The notes beneath the pieces were generated by a model. That model saw nothing but the letters and a program-made list of their open reading frames with translations, was not told where the DNA came from and did no database searches. A stretch of DNA of 64,000 bases from the NCBI GenBank assembly GCA_030374765.1, contig JARGXX010000099.1:2294001-2358000 (forward strand), written 5' to 3'. Every line of letters begins with the position of its first letter. The first letter of the stretch is position 1. This stretch comes from Agarophyton chilense. Its lineage: Eukaryota > Rhodophyta > Florideophyceae > Gracilariales > Gracilariaceae. Below, in pieces: positions 54,712-64,000 of the stretch. Position numbers and translations under genes: made by a program.

Positions 54712-56181
54712 ATGGCCGACAGTCGCGAACCTTCTCCCTCGCCGGTCTGGTGTTCAGCTGTGTTTCGAGGTACATCTACTTTGCGCTTTCCAGCATTGTG
54801 CCTCAGCTTTTTCAAACGCACGACGGCCACGAGAATAAGCGTTAGCAGTCCCCAACGACTTGCGTCTGCAGGCTCCATATGCCTTCACATCAATGAAACC
54901 TGGATCTCGCTGCGAATCAGGTTGGCATCTTGCTTGTCACTCCACCTCAATTGCACCGCCGACTTTTTCCCGACGCGTATTGCCAACGCCAAAACTCTAA
55001 TGCTGCTGAGTCAATTCAGAAGCATGGTAAGATATCTGAAGAACTGGATCGACGTTATCACCGATCAGCAAACACTCAACCGTTTTGTTGCCGTTGAAAT
55101 TTTGTTGGCACGGCTGCACTTTCCGGTTTCCATATGCTTTGCGGTTGGGGTCCTTGCACAGACCGGACTTGTGCCGTATGTTGCACCGTACGAGTGGCGG
55201 CTGGTTCTCATCGCAAGTTTATTTCTCACAATCACGAATGGACGTGATCTTCACTATTGCATTCGTCATTTTTATCAATCACAGGCAAGCGAGCAAGACA
55301 CTTTGGGTTCAGTGGAAATCGTTGCCAGGAAGCATGCTCCCGATGCTGGTGGTCAGATGCAAATGCTGGGTGCGTTCGCCTTGACACTGGGCAGCGTTTC
55401 CCTGTTGAACGCAAGTATCATCGCCCTCATTCGAGACAATCCAGTTTCCTATGTTGTTAGCCGACGACAATACGCAGCTTCATTTGCGCTGTTCTTGGTT
55501 GGATCGGGGGCCAACAGTGTACTGTCAGGCGATAAAGCCCAAAGTTTGGAGAGCTTTCGAGTCCTCATATGCTTTCAGAACTTGCTCGCGGCCGCAACTT
55601 TGTGCACCGCAAGTGTGTTGTTGTTGCCCGAGATTGGAGTAGAAGAGAAGATGAACCATTTTCAGACGTCTTTGCTGACGGCCTTATCTTGTATAGGAAG
55701 CGTAATGCTCGTTATGTCGTCACTTGTCAACTACTTTCACGCTGTAGGTTACTGCAGTCTGCACTGTGAAGGTTACAACCTTTTCGTCGAACAGCGGAGA
55801 TCTCAAGTGGGAAAGAGAAGTGATAGCATGGTAACCTGGGAAAAGGTGAAAGGACTGTTGTGGTCCAGAAAAAATGCATGGTGGAGAAGGCGCAAATCAC
55901 ATCGGAAGTGCGTACAGCGTGCAGTGAGATCTTCAAGTCTAGAGCACTCAACAGAAGAAGAATTCCAAAAGGATGCTGAAAGTGATGATTTAGAATCCAA
56001 CTATTCCTCACCGCTGACGTCTGAATTCTCCTCGAGCAGATCTCTTTCAACCGTATACGACGAAGAGACTGGATCTCGTTCTTCTTTCGCTTCTGAAGAA
56101 TCTGAAAATGAACAACCCACTAAGGAACGGCACAGAAAGAGTAAGCGTGATCGATATTTGCCTTGTGCCGTAGAATCGTAA
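54712..56181 (+). CDS. multi-pass membrane protein, unidentified
   Basis: 489 residues from the ATG at 54712; Met97 (MLLSQFRSMVRYLKNW) is a plausible alternative start, since the first 95 residues are Ser/Arg-rich and could be a presequence. About six hydrophobic segments follow: VSICFAVGVLAQTGLVPYVA, LVLIASLFLTI, FALTLGSVSLLNASIIALI, ASFALFLVGSGANSVLSG, LLAAATLCTASVLLLP and LLTALSCIGSVMLVMSSLV. A ~110-residue charged, Ser/Glu-rich cytosolic-type tail with many basic residues ends the protein. I recognise no family. Single exon. Confidence 0.65.
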   Translation: MADSREPSPSPVWCSAVFRGTSTLRFPALCLSFFKRTTATRISVSSPQRLASAGSICLHINETWISLRIRLASCLSLHLNCTADFFPTRIANAKTLMLLSQFRSMVRYLKNWIDVITDQQTLNRFVAVEILLARLHFPVSICFAVGVLAQTGLVPYVAPYEWRLVLIASLFLTITNGRDLHYCIRHFYQSQASEQDTLGSVEIVARKHAPDAGGQMQMLGAFALTLGSVSLLNASIIALIRDNPVSYVVSRRQYAASFALFLVGSGANSVLSGDKAQSLESFRVLICFQNLLAAATLCTASVLLLPEIGVEEKMNHFQTSLLTALSCIGSVMLVMSSLVNYFHAVGYCSLHCEGYNLFVEQRRSQVGKRSDSMVTWEKVKGLLWSRKNAWWRRRKSHRKCVQRAVRSSSLEHSTEEEFQKDAESDDLESNYSSPLTSEFSSSRSLSTVYDEETGSRSSFASEESENEQPTKERHRKSKRDRYLPCAVES

Positions 56182-56915
56182 GTCAGTAGGGGGCTTCATG
56201 ACAGGTATAAGATTTCAGCACCTGGATGAAAACGGGAAAGCCAAGATCTACTGAGCTTTTCTTTGAAAACTGATGCCAGCGAATACTAGTTCTTTCTCCG
56301 TGGCAGACCATTGAATGGAAGCAACTTTTCGGATCCCTTGAATCCAACAAACCACCATTTGTTCCTATGGAGTGGAAAAGAATGGCAATGAATGGTATGA
56401 AATTGTCAAAGTTAACTAGCTCCATGACGAAAAGTGTTTTGGGATTGACGCTAACCTGCATATACATGGCATCGCCAAATCTTTGGAATCTTTTATCTAC
56501 TTCAAATCCAGAGGTTTCTAGCATATATAGTTTTGAAACCCACCTTCTAAGTGCAAAACAGCAAACAAACCCATTCTATTGGCAGACGATGTCGGTTGTC
56601 TCTCATGGATGTCTGGTACGGAGATCTTGACCGTGTACATAGTGTAGGCACTGCTGCTTCTCATCTTCTTTTCCCCCGTTGAGAATTAAAAGTCATTGAT
56701 AGAACAGCGTTGCAACATTCGCACCACTGCACGTAAATATGACAGTTGCCAGGGCCCAAGTACAAAAACAAAGAAGAAATGGCCATGCCAAGCGTCATTG
56801 AAAGAATGAGAGCCGCAAACGAACAAACACAGGCCTATTGTATCGTCGGATTTCAGTCCCCGAATATCTACATACGTATGGGGCCATGCTTCCCTTCCTT
56901 TAATCATTAAAAAAA
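56182..56915. other. intergenic gap upstream of tRNA-Glu
   Basis: About 730 bases with no gene recognised. Confidence 0.4.
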
Positions 56916-56987
56916 TTCCTCCACGGGGAATTGAACCCCGGCCTCCTGAGTGAGAGTCAGAAATCCTAACCACTAGACCATAGAGGA
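56916..56987 (-). tRNA. tRNA-Glu (CUC)
   Basis: 72-nt cloverleaf on minus. The acceptor 5' TCCTCTA pairs with 3' TGGAGGA (one G-U pair) and the discriminator is A. D-loop A box is TGGTCTAGTGG. Anticodon stem TCTGA/TCAGG encloses the loop CTCTCAC with anticodon CTC. T arm CCGGGGTTCAATTCCCCG contains the B box GGTTCAATTCC. No intron, and CCA is not encoded. The identity matches eukaryotic tRNA-Glu. The open frame reading through it in the other register is spurious. Confidence 0.95.
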
Positions 56988-57262
56988 CTACAATTGATCT
57001 GTGAACTGTCACGAAATATTTAATACTTATTAGAAAATTTCGTAAAAAGCGTGCCTTAGCAACGGCGATCCCCTCGATTGCGGCGCGCAATTCCGGCTGC
57101 AAACCTTTCACACGCACCAAGCAAGACGTGCATTTCTCAGTTATCCCAGAGAACTATCCGCTTATAAACGGGCGAGGAAGCCTTTAAGGTTTCGCAGCTC
57201 CGCTTTTCATCCTAACTAACAGCTTCAATTGGGTTTCGGAAGCACCAACGTTGCACTCAAAC

Positions 57263-57733
57263 ATGGCGCCAAGGTCCAAGAAGATCATGACTCAACCTAT
57301 TGTACGTTCAATAAATCGAGTAGCACGTCTTAGAGACGACCGAACCGCGGAAAACAGTTTCTCTGACAAATCAATCTCTTGGCTCTTTTGATTACTTCGT
57401 CTCAACTGCGCAGAACCTAATCTTCAGGTTTTTGCAGAACAGGACGAGGGTTGAGATTTGGCTTTATGACAACACAGACATTCGAATACAAGGATGTATC
57501 ATTGTAAGTTTACCGGCGTGTCCTTATGGCGTGTACAGCCACCCGTGAATGCCATACTGACAGGCAAATCTTTGTCCTTCTATGACCCGTTTCTTCAGGG
57601 CTTTGATGAGTACATGAACTTAGTGCTCGACGACGCCGTCGAAATATATCAAAAGCGAGATTCAAAACAAAGGTTGGGGCGTATTTTATTGAAGGGCGAC
57701 ACCATAACCATGATGACCGCAGCGACAAGATGA
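57263..57733 (+). CDS. SNRPE: spliceosomal Sm protein E (SmE), three exons
   Basis: Subunit of the heptameric Sm ring on spliceosomal snRNAs. Exons: 57263-57301, 57414-57503, 57599-57733; both introns are GT-AG and phase 0 (112 and 95 nt). The product has 87 residues (human 92). It opens [13 protein letters not shown], then [20 protein letters not shown] and [10 protein letters not shown] (Sm1), then [16 protein letters not shown] and [16 protein letters not shown] (Sm2). Every segment aligns with SmE without gaps of note. The short first exon is easily missed, and only the last exon shows as a long open frame. Convergent with the PTGES2-like gene, 59 bp between stops. Confidence 0.95.
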
Positions 57734-57792
57734 AAGTGGCAGTAGTATAGCCCTTTTTGTCTCTTTTCCGGGGGTTTGAATTAGCAGAGCTG

Positions 57793-58740
57793 TTATTGAC
57801 GATCTGTGACACATGGTTCCCCAACGACTTCAGACGTGCGGTCAAACCAATCAGCCAATGCCTGATTCTTCTCGCGGACTTCTGTGAATGTGTTGAAAGT
57901 ATGAATAGCCTTCAGCACACCAAAAATGGAAAGATCTGCAACACCCGGCTCTGGCCCAGCAAGGAAAGGCGTTCCGGCTTTTTTGATTGCATTTGTCCAG
58001 TCGCGCAAAGCCTTATGTAGCTCTTCACGCTCATCCTCAATATCGTACTTCTTCTTCATCTTACGACCAACAAAGTACATGGCAGCAGCTCCAGTGTATC
58101 GGATGGTGGAACGTTGCCATGCGGAAAATTTGGAGTTATCAGCTATGTATTCGAATGTTTGTAGTGACTCTACTGGCGTGCGATAGATATTCGGAGCGAT
58201 TAGATGGATAAAGTAATCATCAAGCCATTTCAACCATTTCTTTTCATCGGGTGAGACAGGCGTCTCTTTTCCCTTTGTAAGCTGATGAACACAATCGATC
58301 ACGTTATCCGACCCGTTAACTTGCGTACCATTCACTATTGCGATCGGTACTTTTCGATAGTCTTCAGAAAAGTCCTTGAGTTCAGTCTTTCTTAGAGGAT
58401 CCACTTCAACAACTTTGTATGGAATGTTATGGTAGTCGAGATAAGCGCGTACTTTGTTGCAGAACGGGCATACCTCATACTGATACAAAGTTATGTCAGG
58501 TAGCGCAGACTGCGCCGTCGAAGCCGCTATGGTGGAAAACTCGGCGAATGCGTGAGGAGTGCTTGCTAGAGCAAACAGTGTAGCAGCGGATGATGCACAA
58601 GCAAAGATACTCTTTCTAGATGCTTTCTTTGTCTCTTGTGACAACGGTACGGTGGTTAATGCTCGGCATAACATTTGACTATTTCGTTGAGATAAAAAAC
58701 GTCGAGTCAAAGATGCAGCCGACCGGAGAGCAAGAGCCAT
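57793..58740 (-). CDS. PTGES2-like glutaredoxin/GST-fold protein
   Basis: 315 residues, single exon. N-terminal Arg/Ser/Leu presequence (1-40), then a hydrophobic stretch (44-66, KSIFACASSAATLFALAS). A glutaredoxin-type thioredoxin fold follows, with the CPFC redox motif at 91-94 in LYQYEVCPFCNKVRAYLDY, PYKVVEVDP, VPIAIVNG and a GSDNVI cap. A C-terminal GST-like helical domain runs from about 190 to 300 (AGPEPGVADLSIFGVL). The layout matches microsomal prostaglandin E synthase-2 and its plant and algal homologues. Organelle location and redox or heme-linked function are inferred; prostaglandin synthesis is not implied by sequence alone. Confidence 0.85.
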   Translation of the reverse strand: MALALRSAASLTRRFLSQRNSQMLCRALTTVPLSQETKKASRKSIFACASSAATLFALASTPHAFAEFSTIAASTAQSALPDITLYQYEVCPFCNKVRAYLDYHNIPYKVVEVDPLRKTELKDFSEDYRKVPIAIVNGTQVNGSDNVIDCVHQLTKGKETPVSPDEKKWLKWLDDYFIHLIAPNIYRTPVESLQTFEYIADNSKFSAWQRSTIRYTGAAAMYFVGRKMKKKYDIEDEREELHKALRDWTNAIKKAGTPFLAGPEPGVADLSIFGVLKAIHTFNTFTEVREKNQALADWFDRTSEVVGEPCVTDRQ

Positions 58741-59179
58741 GTTAATTTCTCAAGATCACGTATGTGGGTAGCCCTTGAATTCCAATCTGTATCTGAAGCG
58801 ACCTGGTCAACTTTAGAACGGCAAACTTCAGAGCTTCTGGTCTAATCTTGATTTTTAAGGTCCGATTGAGATTACCTTGTGTCCGTTTTCGGGATCTCGA
58901 AGCTCAATGCATACGATCGGGTTATTTGAATGGCGCGATGGAGCGGGATAACCAAGAAGCATTTAGCTGCCACAGCGCTCCGGCGGTAACCAACGACGAG
59001 ACATATGCCGAGCAGGGCCCCGTCACATTAGCTGATTGGCAGTCCTCTCAAAGATGAAAATTTGAGCCTGACATTTGGACCTCCGTGATCGCTTTCAAAC
59101 ATTTCTCAAATGATCCCAATGCCTGCATAGCTGTGTCGTAGAGTCGCCGGGGTTGTTCACATATCGCTCTACTTCTGCT
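58741..59179. other. divergent promoter region
   Basis: About 440 bp between the PTGES2-like (minus) and QueE-like (plus) starts. No element recognised. Confidence 0.4.
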
Positions 59180-60169
59180 ATGAGTTTCCTGCATCGTTTC
59201 CAAGGATTAACTCCCCGCGGAGGCCTTCGATATGTATGTAATGAAGCGCTGTCAAGTATTTTCGAAAAGCCCAGGGAGACTTCAACCGTCCCGTCATTGT
59301 TGGTCTCAGAAATCTTTCGGTCTGTGCAAGGCGAAGGTCCAAACACGGGAAAGCCTTCGGTGTTTCTCCGTCTGGGTGTGTGTAATCTGAGTTGCAGCTG
59401 GTGCGACACCCCTTATACATGGTTATATAAAGATTCGAAGCTCGCAGAAATAAAGAGGAGAGCAAGTGAAATGAAGACCACCACTACTTTAAACAAGGTT
59501 TACTCGAAGCGCGATGAACTGCGAAAGATGTCCATGTCTGATACTATTGTTGAAGTTAACAACCTAGCTCGTGACAAGGTGAGGAACTTGGTCATCACTG
59601 GGGGTGAGCCATTGCTACACAAGAAACCTCTTTTGTATTTGCTGCCATCCTTCATTCAAAAAGGGTTTGATGTAGAGTTTGAAACAAATGGAACAATAAG
59701 CCCCCATGGACTTCCCCATACTGTGCACTTGAACGTTAGCCCCAAGCTTTCGAACTCTCTGATGCGCCAGGAACAAAGACTGAACTTCAGAGTGCTCCAC
59801 GAATGCATGCGATTCCCGTCATCGGTTCTTAAGTTCGTTGTCGATGGGGTATCGGAACTCAACGAGGTTCAAGACATTGTCAAGGAGCTTGGTATAGACC
59901 CGAGCCGGGTATATCTTATGCCGCAAGGAACGGTAGGAATCATTTCATTTCATCCCATCAACACATACTTTTGCAGTTTCCGGTCCTTCTGAACGCTAAC
60001 CTCCCGACTTTATCTTCACTTTCATTTAAAACATGTCCGAACCACAAAAAAGGATTCGGACACCATTCGAAAACGCGGGAGATGGCTCGTTAACGCTTGT
60101 CTAGAACATGGATTTCGGTACACCCACCGGATACATGTCGAGCTTTGGGGAGATAAAAGAGGTGTGTGA
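59180..60169 (+). CDS. QueE-like radical SAM enzyme (7-carboxy-7-deazaguanine synthase), two exons
   Basis: QueE converts 6-carboxytetrahydropterin to 7-carboxy-7-deazaguanine in preQ0/queuosine synthesis. Exons: 59180-59932 and 60053-60169; the product has 289 residues. Motifs: SEIFRSVQGEGPNTGKPSVF (GEG at 51-53), Cys68-x3-Cys72-x2-Cys75 followed by DTPYTW (4Fe-4S site), GGEPLLHK (141-148), VEFETNGT and VYLMPQG. Exon 2 supplies the family C-terminus, RGRWLVNACLEHGFR and HVELWGDKRGV. Without splicing the frame reads into an unrelated tail. The donor GTAGGA and acceptor AAAAAAG are weak, but the protein match on both sides fixes the join. A ~35-residue N-terminal extension may be a presequence. 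Other QueE-fold roles cannot be excluded. Confidence 0.82.
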
Positions 60170-60174
60170 TAATC

Positions 60175-61086
60175 TCACAGAGCTACGTTGAGCTCGGCAA
60201 CGCTCTTGTCCCATGAGCCGCTGAACAACCGCCCCTCTGCTTGCGAGTCCCACGCTACACTCCGTACATAGTCAGAATGGTGGAAGCTCTTTCCGAGTAC
60301 GTTACCGTTCGAAACATCTAGCAATGTGACAGCAGGACAGTTGGATGCTACCGCCACAATCTTTTCATTATGCGGAGATATGCGCAAGCAGTGAGAAACT
60401 CCTTTGTAACCATCCTGTCGCCATAAGGTTTTGGTTTCCGCCCGAAGATCGAATGCCCTCACGTCCATCATTTCGGTTGACATCACAAGCACTGAGCCTG
60501 ACGCAGCAAAGACCGCCGAGTAGACGTGTAATCCGGTGGGTATTGTTACCGCAGCTTGCCAATGGTTTTGTCTTTCATCCCAAACACATGCCATTCCATC
60601 AGAACTAGCAGTAAGTAAGTTATCTCCTGCTGAATTCCAATCAACCGAATTCACCGAGTCAATGTGTCCCTCAAAGCGCATTGGCTCATTAGAAGGATCC
60701 TTGAGGTTCCAGCACAATACAGCTCTGTCCTGACCACCTGATGCAACAAGCTTCTTTGGCGAGCTCACAGCAACGCTGTTGACGCTCGAGTTGTGCCCGC
60801 CCGGGAGTGGCAAGACGCCCCCGCTATGAACGACTCGCACGGAGCCATCATCAGCGCCTGCAATAAATTGGCCTTCATCAAGGCAGCAAAGGTCGGCAAT
60901 GCCTGTTTCGACTTCTATCTCTGCCTCTATTTGACCGGCTCCCATCAAACCGTGAACGCGCCCATCCCAAATTGAGCCGGTGAGCATAGATGTGGCGGCA
61001 ACCGCATTTCCGCCACCTGCAGACACCACCGCGTCAACGTACCGAGACAGCTGCCATCGCTTTTTGACAGAAATCTGCGAACTCAT
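60175..61086 (-). CDS. MEP50/WDR77-like WD40 protein
   Basis: 303 residues from the ATG at 61086; the frame continues upstream to 61350 but the extension is not WD40-like. Repeats can be followed from TSMLTGSIWDGRVHGL through GIADLCCLDEGQFIAGADDG, HNSSVNSVAVS..KLVASGGQD, HIDSVNSVDWN..NLLTASSDG and MMDVRAFDL, to HSDYVRSVAWDSQAEGRLFSGSWDKSVAELNV. The first (GIADL...G.LVA...G) and last (H.DFVRDATWS...WD..V) blocks parallel methylosome protein 50, the PRMT5 cofactor that helps methylate Sm proteins and histones. The assignment rests on those blocks; a generic WD40 protein is the alternative. Its stop lies five bases from the QueE-like stop (convergent). Confidence 0.6.
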   Translation of the reverse strand: MSSQISVKKRWQLSRYVDAVVSAGGGNAVAATSMLTGSIWDGRVHGLMGAGQIEAEIEVETGIADLCCLDEGQFIAGADDGSVRVVHSGGVLPLPGGHNSSVNSVAVSSPKKLVASGGQDRAVLCWNLKDPSNEPMRFEGHIDSVNSVDWNSAGDNLLTASSDGMACVWDERQNHWQAAVTIPTGLHVYSAVFAASGSVLVMSTEMMDVRAFDLRAETKTLWRQDGYKGVSHCLRISPHNEKIVAVASNCPAVTLLDVSNGNVLGKSFHHSDYVRSVAWDSQAEGRLFSGSWDKSVAELNVAL

Positions 61087-61829
61087 CGTTACTGAGGGAG
61101 CAACCACAATCACCGCAGACAGAACTCCCGGTGAAACTACTGCTTTCCAAAGCTCAAGTTGGTTGATGAGCCAATAATAAATCCAAATGGCGACTTCGAC
61201 AGAAAGATCTGAAACTTCAACCGGTAAAAGAACATATTGATCCAGGCCAGCGCGTTTGTGAAATGTGTATGGGTCTTCTGGAGGAAAGAGAGCACGTCTC
61301 GCTGTCGGTTCACAAAAATTAACCAATTTATGCCCACTTTCTTGAAACAAACTAACTGTTTCCTAGTGTAGAATGGGGGCTGTCATAGGGGCGCGACGTA
61401 CAAGACGTCGCACGGCACGACGGGAGGCAATGTGGTTTAAGGGCTAGCTATGTTGACCCTTATGCCTTTCATCTTTTTCACAGGGATCACTTGGAGACAT
61501 TCCAGTGGTTGATGCTATTAGTTTCTGAAGGAAAGCAAGAATCTTTATCAACATGGGAGGAAGAAAAGCTCAAACTTTGCAGAGAAACTGGGCACTCTCT
61601 AGCCTCTAGCCATTGAACATCCCCGACGACATGCTTCCAGATAGTTTCTGCGATGTGCGCGATAGCGAAAGTCAAAAAAAAAACAAAAGAAAGTCATCTT
61701 TCGATTACAAAGCCTTGTGAGAAACAGGACTGATAGATCTAAGACATCCAGTTTTCACTTTAAATGCAATGTTCAAATTGCTACTATGTCAGAAAGACCT
61801 GTGGGCGGGCCTCGCTCTTCCAGTTTACT
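61087..61829. other. intergenic gap
   Basis: About 740 bp between the TGD3-like stop and the MEP50-like start, both on minus. An upstream in-frame extension of the WD40 gene covers the first 264 bp, without recognisable content. Confidence 0.4.
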
Positions 61830-62809
61830 TCAGTCCTCGCTGTTGAGGGGACCTTCAAGTGAAGCGGACATGAATTGTTTTATGTAAGGATTGTCCGTTT
61901 GGTCGAGGTCCTCCACTCGCCCATCCCACACAACGCTTCCTTGGTGCATTAAAACAACTCTATCGGCTGTCCTGCGGATTGTGCTAAACTGGTGAGTCAC
62001 AACGATACAAGTTGGACATACATCCTGCACGCTTCGAATGATATTCTCTATTCTTGTCGATGCTGTTGGATCCAGCCCTGCCGTTGGCTCGTCGTACAGA
62101 AGAACATCTGGAGCAGAATCTGTGTCATCGGGATCGTATATTATTGCCCTTGCGAGGGAAACTCGTTTGCGCATACCACCAGACAATTGTTCGGGATACT
62201 TCTCGATTGCGTCTTCCATGTCTACACGTCTCAAGAACTGCCTCACTAATTCGTAAATGCGTTCTGGGCGCAGTTTCCCCTGTTGCAGGAGACGAAAGCC
62301 AACGTTCTCAAAAACATTCAACGAGTCAAACAAGGCCGCATTTTGAAACACCATCGATATATGTAGATTCCCTCTCTCTCTGGCCAATGTACGTTTCCGT
62401 TTCCATCCTCGCGAAATCACTTCGCCTGATTCAGGCAGTTCCAATCCTGATATCACCCGCAATGTAGTCGATTTTCTGCATGAAAGAAGTGTCAGAAAAC
62501 TGTCGATGTCTCAATTATTCTCAATTATCGCTCAACTTACCCTGTGCCGCTAGTGCCAATTATGGCAGTGGACTCCCCGCGGTAAACCGAAAGATTAAGA
62601 TTGTTGAGCACCCTTTTTTGTTGATATGAAAGGCAGACATTTCGCAACTCAATCTCTGCGAGTCTTGGTTGTTGCGGGTGGCTTCGATATTCTTTCCGCA
62701 ACGTATCGGCACGGTGGGTGGAGCGCGTGCACTGGGTCTTTTGCCAAACGGTTGCTTGTACTGGGAAGAAAGAACACCAAGCGGAGAGCGGACGTTTCTC
62801 TAAAGCCAT
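61830..62809 (-). CDS. TGD3: TGD3/MlaF-like plastid lipid-transport ABC ATPase, two exons
   Basis: ATPase of the TGD1-TGD2-TGD3 (MlaFED-like) importer that moves lipid across the chloroplast inner envelope. Exons on minus: 62809-62541 and 62475-61830. The intron (65 nt, GTAAGTTG...CATGCAG) splits the Walker A motif; joined, 304 residues. Walker A GTSGTGKST (85-93), Q-loop VFQNAALFDSL (Gln134), signature EQLSGGMRKRVSLARA (from ~185), Walker B VLLYDEPTAGLD (Glu219) and switch VVTHQ (His251). The VFQ.AALFDSL.V.ENVGF and LSGGM.KRV blocks are typical of the MlaF/TGD3 branch. Residues 1-50 lack acidic clusters and are Ser/Thr/Arg-rich, as expected of a transit peptide. No partner subunit lies in the window. 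Confidence 0.87.
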
Positions 62810-64000
62810 GCAGCCTGGTTACTATTCGGCGCCGCGATTTGGCGTTGTTTCTAGCATAGTTTCTGACCGGGGCGCTAAGGTGATTCCGCTAATTACAGGT
62901 TGCTCCAAAGGCACGGTTGTGATTCCTCGACTTGCTTTCAATGACGCATACGCTCACCGCATGATTGCTTGGCCGTTTTGAAGGAGCTGCTGTAACTGGT
63001 TGCTCCATTACCGTCTCTATCAACGTCTCCACTGGGACTCTCCAGACAAAATGGGAGGTTGTGCGCGTTTCTGGATTTTGAAGCAAATTGTTGAGATCCC
63101 GATTTGACCTGTGATTGGGGACGAGAATCTGAGCTATTTGAAATCTGTAAACTTGTTGTGAGCATAAAGAATACAAGTTCCGCATGGGCTGCAAACGAAG
63201 TTGCCGGAGCGGTTAGAAGAGCGCAACCCAACAGAGTAGAGCATGCCTCATGCAGTCAGGCATACGGAGTGCAACTCGTCCCGCTTACTTTTGGCATTCA
63301 CGGCGGAGTAGGCAAGGTTGCAGAATCCTTTGTCCATGAGCCCGTCCAATTCGTCAGCAAATGGAAGGGCCCCAACCAAGATAAGATATAGCTCGGTCCT
63401 GCTTCAGCTGCAACGTTCCGCTCAGCAGTATACAACAACAGAGATAAATAACCGGCGTTTAAGGCCTGCACCGGTTTGACAGCTGTGTACAGACGCACCC
63501 TCACAAATCAAATAAAGACATTTCATCATCATCACTACCCAACGAAGCACGGAGTAGAAAGGGAAGCATAGAAATGTAAAAGATTCCCCCACACTTTAGG
63601 GTCGAACCAAGCCTGCGTCCACCGGTATATGAGTTTCTAGATGAAAAACGAGTGTCGATTCTCGACCAATACCCCTAGTGTAGTTGACAAAGCCCGGGAA
63701 CTAGCAAATCAGCACGAGGGTGATCATTTTGAAAATGCACAACGATTGGTGAGTTCTCCAGTAACCTAAAGCAGCGTTTTTATGAATTGGGATGAATGGG
63801 TTGTCAGTCGGGCATTCCCGCACTGGGGGGGAATCTGCCGATGGCAGAGTTTATGTGCTCCGGGGAGAAGGAAACCCATTTCTTCGGGCGACCGACTCGG
63901 CATGGAAAGATTAGTGAACCCCTTGGTGGTGGGTGCGGAATCAGTTGTGGCGAGCGCATTCGGCAAAGGTGTCTTGTCGCTAGGTATGAGTACCATTAAT
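62810..64000. other. 1.2 kb right-hand edge, no gene established
   Basis: No complete gene. A short frame at 63104-63391 (plus) ends VQLVPLTFGIHGGVGKVAES, which faintly recalls the C-terminal end of some reverse-transcriptase-type element proteins. A CATCATCATCAC run lies near 63522. From an ATG at 63902 the plus frame reads MERLVNPLVVGAESVVASAF and stays open to the window edge, so it might be the start of a gene lying outside; too short to call. Confidence 0.3.

Noticed and set aside
56686-57120. 144-codon minus-strand frame over the tRNA
   Set aside because: It reads through the tRNA-Glu gene and has no homologue I recognise.
63590-63660. tRNA-like GGTTCGACCCT on the minus strand
   Set aside because: The flanking bases do not form a T stem or cloverleaf.

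Overview
This is a window of a compact, intron-poor nuclear genome of a photosynthetic eukaryote. A TGD3/MlaF-type plastid lipid ABC ATPase, a presequence-bearing polynucleotide phosphorylase and several N-terminal presequences indicate a plastid-bearing cell. Short GT-AG introns, a spliced SmE gene and RNase P protein p30 make it eukaryotic. Long single-exon genes, tight gene islands separated by transposon-rich gaps, and chromovirus-like Ty3 elements fit best with a red alga of the florideophyte (Chondrus-like) type. That assignment is inference from layout and gene content; no marker in the window proves it.

Layout. 0-7.3 kb: 5'-truncated MPS1/TTK kinase, five-exon RPP30, and a Deg9-like HtrA protease. 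7.5-16.7 kb: a graveyard. It holds a full-length but decayed PIF/Harbinger transposase, the relic of cobalamin-independent methionine synthase (metE) cut by two inverted repeat insertions, a sirtuin relic, and a second Harbinger remnant with its Myb-like partner ORF. 16.7-18.3 kb: an unrecognised reading frame. 18.7-32.9 kb: two broken Ty3/gypsy-type LTR elements, one on each strand, with a pair of ~412-bp direct repeats; the minus-strand element carries an unusual antisense ORF. 33-35.4 kb: low-complexity and tandem repeats upstream of a Yak1/DYRK kinase. 35.4-62.8 kb: a dense gene island. It contains the DYRK kinase, PNPase, a TAF13/SPT3-like histone-fold protein with an 18-bp repeat tract, DTWD1-like tRNA modification enzyme, a Tim17-family protein, lysyl-tRNA synthetase, a 1183-residue helical-repeat protein, a secreted LPMO-like protein, a histone deacetylase, an unrecognised membrane protein, tRNA-Glu(CUC), SmE, a PTGES2-like protein, a QueE-like radical SAM enzyme, a MEP50/WDR77-like WD40 protein and the TGD3-like ATPase.

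How the genes fit together. Many are RNA-handling housekeeping genes (RPP30, DTWD1, KARS, QueE, PNPase, SmE, tRNA-Glu), but they lie on both strands with separate promoters, so this is a compact neighbourhood and not an operon. Small genes of this group are spliced while the long ones are single-exon. The two most interesting signals are the metE relic, which would imply dependence on B12-using MetH if no intact copy exists elsewhere, and a secreted protein with an N-terminal histidine-brace architecture like lytic polysaccharide monooxygenases. I found no CRISPR array, bacterial operon or prophage.
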